Shown here: piece after piece, positions 54,101-63,100 of the stretch
Position numbering within the stretch: position 1 is the stretch's first letter
Layout: every line of letters begins with the position of its first letter
Source of the DNA: Sabellastarte sp. h YS-2021
Taxonomy: Eukaryota > Annelida > Polychaeta > Sabellida > Sabellidae
Direction of reading: 5' to 3'
DNA: 64,000 bases
Assembly (NCBI GenBank): GCA_964017235.1
Contig: OZ024936.1
Coordinates: 33,006,040 to 33,070,039, forward strand
Translations under genes and position numbers: made by a program
Notes under the pieces: generated by a model
Seen by the model: the letters and a program-made list of their open reading frames with translations, nothing else
Database searches by the model: none
Told to the model about the DNA's origin: nothing

Positions 54101-57100
54101 ACTCAAAATGAGTAAATGCTAATTATATCTAAAAGTATTGCAGATAGCCAATTTTTCTCAAATAACTCATTCATCTACTTTTGGAAGAGCTTTCACATGG
54201 TGAAGTTTCAGACCCATAGCTAATTACTCACCTACTCAAAATGAGTAAATGCGAATTCTCTCTAAAAGTATTGCAGATAGCCAATTTTTCTCAAATAACT
54301 CATTCACCTACTTTTGGAAGAGCTTTCACTTGGTGAAGTGTGAGACCTGTAGCTAATTTCTCACCTACTAAAAATGAGTAAATGTTAAATATCTCTAAAA
54401 GTATTTCAGATAGCCATTTTTTCTCAAATAACTCATTCATTTACTTTTGGAAGAGCTTTCACATGGTGAAGTTTCAGACCCATAGCTAATTACTCGCCTA
54501 CTCAAAATGAGTAAATGCGAATTATCTCTAAAAGTATTGCAGATAGCCAATTTTTCTCAAATAACTCATTCACCTACTTTTGGGAGAGCTTTCACTTGGT
54601 GAAGTTTCAGACCCGTAGCTAATTACTCACCTACTCAAAATGAGTAAATGTGAATTATCTCTAAAAGTATTGCAGATAGCCAATTTTTCTCAAATAACTC
54701 ATTCATCTACTTTTGAGAGAGCTTTCACTTGGTGAAGTTTCAGACCCGTAGGTAATTACTCACCTACTCAAAATGAGTAAATGCGAATTATCTCTAAAAG
54801 AATTGCAGATACCCAATTTTTCTCAAATAAGTCATTCATCTACTTTTGGGAGAGCTTTCACTTGGTGAAGTTTCACGCCCGTAGCTAATTACTCACCTAC
54901 TCAAAATGAGTAAATGCAAATTATCTCTAAAAGTATTGCAGATAGCCAATTTTTCTCAAATAACTCATTCATCTACTTTTGGAAGAGCTTTCACATGGTG
55001 AAGTTTCAGACCCATAGCTAATTTCTCACCTACTCAAAATGAGTAAATGCGAATTATCTCTAAAAGTATAGGAGATAGCCAATTTTTCTCAAATAACTCA
55101 TTCATCTACTTTTGGGAGAGCTTTCACTTGGTGAAGTTTCAGACCTGTAGCTAATTTCTCACCCGCTCAAAATGAGTAAATACTAATTATCTCTAAAAGT
55201 ATTGCAGATAGTCAATTTTTATCAAATAACTCATTCATCTACTTTTGGAAGAGCTTTCACATTGTGAAGTTTCAGACCCATAGCTACTTACTCGCCTACT
55301 CAAAATGAGTAAATGCGAATTCTCTCTAAAAGTATTGCAGATAGCCAATTTTTCTCAAATAACTCATTCATCTACTTTTCGAAGAGCTTTCACATGGCAA
55401 AGTTTCAGACCCATAGGTAATAACTCACCTACTCAAAATGAGTAACTGCGAAATATCTCTAAGAGTATTGCATATAGCCAATTTTTCTCAAATAACTCAT
55501 TCACCTACTTTTGGGAGAGCTTTCACATTGTGAAGTTTCAGACCTGTAGCTAATTACTCACCTACTCAAAATGAGTAACTGCGAATTATCTCTAAAAGTA
55601 TTGCAGATAGCCAATTTTTCTCAAATAACTCATTCATGTACTTTTAGGAGAGCTTTCACTTGGTGAAGTTTCAGACCTGTAGCTAATTACTCACCTACTC
55701 AAAATGAGTAAATGCGAATTATCTCTGAAAGTATTGCAGATAGTCAATTTTTCTCAAATAACTCATTCATCTACTTTTGGAAGAGCTGTCACATGGTGAA
55801 GTTTCAGACCCATAGCTAATTACTCACCTACTCAAAATGAGTAAATGCGAATTATCTCTAAAAGTATTGCAGATAGCCAATTTTTCTCAAATAACTCATT
55901 CATCTACTTTTGAAAGAGCTTTCACATGGTGAAGTTTCAGACTCGTAGGTAATTACTCACCTACTCAAAATGAGTAAATGCTAATTATCTCTAAAAGTAT
56001 TGTGGGTACCCAATTTTTATCAAATAACTCATTCATCTACTTTTGGAAGAGCTTTCACATGGTGAAGTTCCAAACCGGTAGGTAATTACTCACCTACTCA
56101 AAATGAGTAAATGCGAATTATCTCTAAAAGTATTGCAGATAGCCAGTATTTTTCAAATAACTCACTTCACCTATATTTTGGGAGAACTTTCAATTAGTGA
56201 ATTTTCAGATCCATATCTAATTACTCACCTACTCAAAATAAGTAATTGCCTATTATCACAAAAAGTATTGCAGATAGCCAGTATTTCTCAAATAACTCAT
56301 TCACCTACATTTTGGAGATATTTCACATGCTAAAGTTTTTTTATGAATTATTAAAATAATTTTTAATGCATTAAAATTAATGAAATCATGCACTAAATCG
56401 ATTATAACTTGAAAAGTATTGTATTTAGAGCATTTTGTTAAAATATGTTATTCACCTACTTTTTCCCACAGCAACAACATGGTGAGTAACTTGGGTGTCT
56501 ATCTCAATAGATAAGTGAGTAATAGCTACTTTTGGATTTTTCACTAACTTCCATCATGAGTGAAATCACTTGTAACTTGAAAACTATTGCATTTAGACCT
56601 TCAGGGTAGTACAAAAGTGTCCTATGCAAAGGGGAAAGATTTCAATTTTCGCCACTTTTGGCGGCCTTCTTGGATTTTAGCGGAAAAATATGAAAAAGTG
56701 TGAATATCTCGAAAACCATAAGAGATAGAGCAATTTCGAGCGAATTTTTGACCTGCAAGGTAGTACAAGAATGTCCTGTGCAAAGGGGTAAAATATCAAT
56801 TTTCGCCACTTTTGGCGGCCTTTTTGGATTTTTGTGGAAAATAGAAAAGTGTCAATATCTCGAAAACCGTAAGAGATAGAGCGATTTCGAGCAAATTTTT
56901 GACCTGCAGGGTGGTACAAGAGTCTACTGTGCAAAGGGGGAAAATTTCAATTTTCGCCACTTTTGGCGGCCATCTTACATTTTTGCGGAAAATGAAAAAG
57001 TGTCAATATCTCGAAAACCGTAACAGATCGAGCGATATTCCGCGATTTTTTGACCCGGTGGTACAAGAGTGTCCTGTCCAAAGGGGAAAAATTTCATTTT

Positions 57101-60100
57101 TCGACACTTTCGGCGGCCATCTTGGATTTTTGCTGAAAATGGAAAAGTGTCAATATCTCGAAAAGCATAACAGATAGAGCGGTTTCAAGCGAATTTTCGA
57201 CCTGCAGGATGGTACAACAGTGTCCTATGCAAAGGGGAAAAATTTCAATGTAGTATTTCTTCCCCTGCGGTACTCGGCGGGAGATACATACCGCGGCAGT
57301 GGTCTTGTCTTTAAATAATTGATAAAATTGTGCAAGAGTAGTTGACTATTATACTTTGAATTTTGAAATATGTAAGTTTTTGCTGCAAAATATATAGTAT
57401 TAAGAGCAATGTTTGAACTATTTTCTATTGACCCAAAGATAATATCTTTTTCATTTACTCGAAAGTCAGCTTCAGCATTTACCTTAATAAAAGTTTGAAT
57501 TTCCCCCAAAAAAGTTTTAACTTTTTCACAGTCAACAAACAAATGTTTAATTGTTTCAACATGATTGCCACAAATACCACAAGTTCCGTCAGTAGTTATC
57601 TTGACAGTAGCCAGATAGACCTTTGTTCCCAAGATTCTATATAAAATGCGATATTGAGTCCACACAAGGAAATTGTCTTTCACAGTTTTGAAGCATATGT
57701 TAAAGATTTTATGCCAGTCAGAGCTTGACATGGTTGTCCTAAAACATTCCTCCCAGAAGGAATAAATTGGCTTATTGTCTTGATTGTCAAAATCAGTAAG
57801 TACTTTATAAAAGTCCCTACTACCCTTTTTAGACTTTTTGAGCAGTCTTATATTATTTGGATAAATTGGTTTCACACTTACTGTGCATTTCAATCTTAGC
57901 TTTGCTAGTGTACCTTTGATACAGGTAATTACTCTATGGTATTCTAGGAAGTTTGTTTTAATGCCGAACATGCTTTGCAACAAATTCTGGGTCACAAAGA
58001 CACCCTCATTGCTTATCATATCCCCAAGACATATTATTCCCTTTTTATACCAGTGCGGTAAGTATAAATGGGCTTTTGATATTTCCGGATTATACCACAA
58101 AGGACTGTAAAGTGCATTATTATTGCTATTCATTTGAATCCTGCTCTGTAGTTTACCCCATGCATTCAAGACTTGTGCCCAAAATTTGTTTGTGCATTTC
58201 CTTGCAACAGATTTGGCATATTCTGATCCCAACATGATCAGATTTGTAGGAGACTGAATGTATGGTTTTGCTGAATATACCCAATTTGCATCATGGTTTA
58301 CGTACATTCTTCGAATCCATGTACATTTCAATGCGGCTATAAGATTATTGAGATCAATCATATTTAGGCCACCATTTAGATAGTTTTTTTTAAAGTTGAT
58401 CTTTTGATCTTGTCTGGTTTATTGTCCCAAATAAATTTGAAGAAGGCATTTTCTAAGGTTTTTACCACATCCACCTCTGGGGATGGGAGGCAGAGAAATA
58501 AGTGACTTAATTTTGATAAGGCTAGTGTTTTTATGATTGTTATCTTGCCAACTGGGGTCAAATGTCTTTGGGTCCAAGTACAGATCATTTTTTTAATGCT
58601 CGCAATTACAGGCGTATAGTTTAGTTTTGTCATCTCCTCCAAGTTAACAAAAAATTTATCCCTAAGAGATCAAAAGAAGTAGCTTCCCATTTCAGAGTTT
58701 GGTCTGTGTCTAATTTTTCGGAAGAATAGCTTTTCTTACCTATCCATATTATTTTGGTTTTATCAGCATTTATAGTTAGACCTGAAAAAGACCCAAACAT
58801 TGCGAGTGTGTTAAGTGCAGCATTTAGAGACTTTTTAGTGCCATTTAAAATGAGAGTTGTATCATCAGCAAATTGGGTAAGTTTGTACTCCCTCCCATCA
58901 ATAAAAATTCCTTTGATATCCTTGTTGTTAACTATCATTAAGTATAATACCTGTGCGCAAAGTAGAAATAAGTAGGGCGACAGTGGGTCTCCCTGCCTAC
59001 ATCCTCGTTCTATATCAAATAAACCAGATAGCACTCCTCACTGCATTACACTTGCTTGAATATTGGTGTTCATAATTTTTATCCATCTTTGAAAACTATT
59101 TTTAAATCCAAAAAAATTCAATATTGAATCTAAAAATTTCCAAGAGACAGAATCAAAGGCCTTTTGGAAGTCAATGAGCATTAAAAGACCAGGTATATTT
59201 TCCTTTTTTGTGTAGTGCATGATGTCATAAATTAACCTTATATTTTCACCAATAAAGCGGTTTGCAACAAACCCAGACTGTGTTGGGGAGATAATTTTTT
59301 CAAGTACAGATTTCAGCCTTGCAGATAATGCTGATGAAGCAATTTTATAAATAACCGATAGAAGTGAAACTGGTCTCCAGTTTTTGAGTAAGTGTCTTGG
59401 CTTGTCTCCCTTTGGGAGGCAGGAGATAATACATTGCCTTAATGATATGGACAACTGTCCACTGATATAACTTTCATTTAATGCCCTCAGAACAAAATAT
59501 TTCAATTTTCCCCAGAAGACCTTGAAAAATTCAGATGGAAAACCATCGATACCAGGACACTTGTTGTTTTTCATTTGTTTTAGAGAATTACTTATTTCAT
59601 TAACAGTTAGTAAACCTTCAAGAGATTCTGCATCAGTTACTGATAGCTTATGTAAACTTGACAGAGATTCCAGATCCTTCAAATAGGATTCAGGTTCAGA
59701 ACACTCTCTTCTTTTGAACAGGTTTTGGTAAAAAGTTTTTACTTCTTCAAGGATTTTAGTTTGATCATGTATAACCTTTCCATCATCAGTAACCAATTTC
59801 CTTATAGTTTTCTCCATATATAAATGTTTCTCTAAAGCACAGAAATATCTAGAGGGCTTCTCGCCTTCAGAAAGCCATTTTGCCCGGGACCGTATCATAT
59901 TACCTTTTAGTTTTTCGGCGTGGATGCTTTCCAAGTCTTTTTTTTTATCTAAAAAATCTTGTCCGGGCTATATCTCAGAAACCGTAAGGTGTAGGAAGTT
60001 AATACTTGGTAGGGACATTGGTTGGGGGTTGTAGGTGTGCAATGTCAAGGTGTGACCTTGATTTAACCTTTGACCTTGCTGTAGTGACCTTGACCTAGAA

Positions 60101-63100
60101 AATCTTGTCCAGGCTATATCTCGGAAACTGTAAGGTGTAGGAAGTTGATACTTGGTAGAGACATTGGTTGGGGGTTGTAGGTGTGCAATGTCAAGGTGTG
60201 ACGTTGATTTAACCTTTGACCTTGCTGTAGTGACCTTGACCTAGAAAATCTTGTCTGGGCTATATCTCGGAAACCGTAAGGTGTAGGAAGTTGATACTTG
60301 GTAGGGACATTGGTTGGGGGTTGTAGGTGTGCAATGTCATGGTGTGACCTTGATTTGACCTTAGACCTTGCCGTAGTGACCTTGACCTATAAAATTTTGT
60401 CCAGGCTATATCTCGGAAACTGTAAGGTGTAGGAAGTTGATACTTGGTAGGGACATTGGTTAGGGGGTGTAGGTGTGCACCGTCATGGTGTGACCTTGAT
60501 TTGACCTTGCTGTAGTGACCTTGACCTATAAAATTTGTTGGGCTATATCTCGGAAAGCGTAAGGTGTAGGAAGTTGATACTTGGTAGGGACATTGGTTGG
60601 GGGTTGTAGGTGTTCAACGTCATGGTGTGACCTTGATTTGACCTTTGACCTTGCCGTAGTGACCTTGACCTATAAAATTTTGTCCAGACAATATCTCTGA
60701 AACCATAAAGTGTAGGAAGTAGACAGTAGGGGCATTGGTTAGGAAGTGTAGGTGTGCATCATAATTTTTAGTTTACTGATTAATGCTGTGATCTTGCTAT
60801 TGAATTGTCTTGTTTTAATAATTTATCTTTACATACATTTTCCTTCTCTTAGATGTTATTTTCTCTACTTAAACATTATTTTGACCTTAATATAACTGAC
60901 ACTGCTCTGAAAGTATCTCGATCTTTGTACTGTTTCACTACTTCTATATTTCATGGTGTTGAAAACTATTTCCCCAGGTTGTGGGGTACGGGCATCTCTG
61001 ATGCTATTTTGTTTTATTTTTCAGAAGCCTAGTGCTGGTCTGTTTGCTGATGAAGCTCCACCTGAAAACAAGGTATTACATTGAATTTTCAATCAATAAA
61101 CTGTATTTCCAGAGCAACTATACAAATTTATATCAGGCATAGCATTCTTTAAAAAGATTGTATGTATTTTCAATGCTATTAAAAATCATAATAATTTTCA
61201 AAAATTTCAACAGGTAAACAGGAGATATGAATAATATCCATGTATGTTGTGATTTACAACCAAAATGGAATTTTTAACCTCAATAAAATCAGTTTTAGGA
61301 ATCTTTCACTGAAAAAAAATTGGAGGAAAGACTGCAGGTTTTGTAGTACTGGCTTCGAAGATGAAATTTATTTTTTGGTGTTTTTCTTCTGCTTTAAATT
61401 CAACTAGAGAATTTGGTTATGTTGACTTAGGTTTTATTAACATTACATGTATTAATAAGTTTGATGTGCTTAATCTGTTTCAAGGAATATTATCAATTGT
61501 AAAAGTATAAAGTTGGGCTAATTTTATATTAGAATTGTGGGTAAAAAGAGATAGGTTACTTTAATCCTTACAGAATTTTAAATTATTTGTTTCACTGATC
61601 TGGTAGCTTCTGTATCTTCTATTGTAGAGACTAATAAGCCCCATAGGGCTTAGTATTATTTTATCTTGAATATAATTTGTCCTTTTGTTTTGTATTTATT
61701 TATTTATTTGGGGTTTTACATCGCTTTCAACACTGTACAGGTCATATCACGACGGGTAGTTGAAAGGGCAGAGGAAACCAGTACATACAGTTTGTTAGGG
61801 TTCTGTACTGTAAACTGCCGACCAACGGCAAGCAACTACCAGGTTTCCCACTTGAGGCCGTGCCAGGAATTTTTGTTTTGTATGAAACATACTATGTCTT
61901 TATAATAAAGTAACAAATAAAAAAATAAAATACTTTTCAAGCCACCAGTGGAGGTAAAACCAAAGCCTGCAGAAAAGCCTGTAACATCAAAACCCCACCT
62001 AGAGCCCCAGAAAGAGGTGACAAAAGTAGTCAATGGGAAGCATGACCTGTTCAATGAGGACAGTGATGAGGATCTCTTCGGGGACTCAAATCAACCAAAA
62101 CAGGTACTAAACATTTACCAGCATCATATTACAGAAAAGTGTCCAAATATCTAACTAGAACCATTGTAAGCTGACTTTAGGTGTAAAAGTTCAGACCCCA
62201 TGTCCCAACATCAGAAAATGTTGTATTTTTGTGGATAGAAGTTAACATGCAAGTAAAACACCAAGGCATAACTGAATTAAATCCAGTGAAAATTGCAAGT
62301 TCATCAAGTCTTCTGTATAATAGTATATTAGTCAAATATCAAGGGGACCCAAAATATGGCATAAAAGGACAGATTTCAGTTGAAAATGCCTGCTAAGGAT
62401 GTGATCTTTATTTTAACCAAATGGGAAATTCTGCTAAAAATAATAGATATGAAATTAGTCACAGTATGTACATTTCTCTGTGGGGTTTACCGTTCATATG
62501 TAAGAAAAGTATATTCAAAATTTGTGCTAGTTTTTGCATCAGGAGCGATAAGAAGCCCAACAGAGTAAAAACAAGGCTGAAAGGGGTTTCTGTCGACTAG
62601 CATGAGCCGCAAAGCCATCAGAGACACAAGCAGTGCACTGAAGCAGTCACCCATCCCAGTACTAACGTACTTCAGTGAAGAGACGGGTACTCATCATGCT
62701 AGGCCACCATTCATGAGAGTCTGGAGACAAAAAAAAAACGAAAAAGAGTGATCTCTAGAAGCATGAGCAGCACTAGAGCTCGCACTTTAAAATATCAGAA
62801 ATGGTTAAAGAGACACTGTGAATAAGAAGAAACACATTTCAAGATGAGTTCAGATTTCATAGGAAGTTTTTTGACAGGAGAATCTGTTTTTAGGGCAACA
62901 ACAAAGAGATAGCTTGATTACCAATATTAGTTCACTGTTTTGGTAATGTTGTGCCTTAAAATAAAATCTACATGAGCTTCTACATTTCTGAACTATTTAT
63001 TCACCGATATTTGTCAGATCAACTAGGTATCATATTTAATTATGCCCAAGGTTTGAAGTTGGATCATAAGGTAACTGGAAAATGTGTCTGTCAAATCAGA

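Larger units (their letters stand above)
49772..57308. mobile_element. 7.5-kb Helentron-like minisatellite element
   Basis: Left end TATCTCCCGCC...GGAGGGAGAT is a near-palindrome, followed by a (GTGC/GTGT)n tract (about 49817-49848). Near the right end GGCGGGAGATA is the exact complement of the left TATCTCCCGCC, followed by a tail with a CCGCGGCAGTGG hairpin-like word and TCTTGT. Three tandem arrays fill the core. No target duplication is visible, and the interrupted LINE frame closes exactly. Ends match the intron 3 element. Confidence 0.7.
49283..59948 (-). mobile_element. 5'-truncated L1/Tx1-like LINE with a 7.5-kb element nested inside
   Basis: On the minus strand the LINE runs from its truncation point (59948) to a poly-A tail (poly-T at about 49281-49292). 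The direct repeat ctaaaaaatctt flanks it on both sides (about 49270-49282 and 59949-59960), a typical LINE target duplication. ORF2 lacks the endonuclease. It is broken into 59948-57309 and 49771-49283 by the 49772-57308 element, across which the reading frame would be continuous. Confidence 0.88.

Noticed and set aside
51970-56330. CRISPR-like array
   Set aside because: The units are 133-bp head-to-tail satellites without unique spacers, in a eukaryotic intron.
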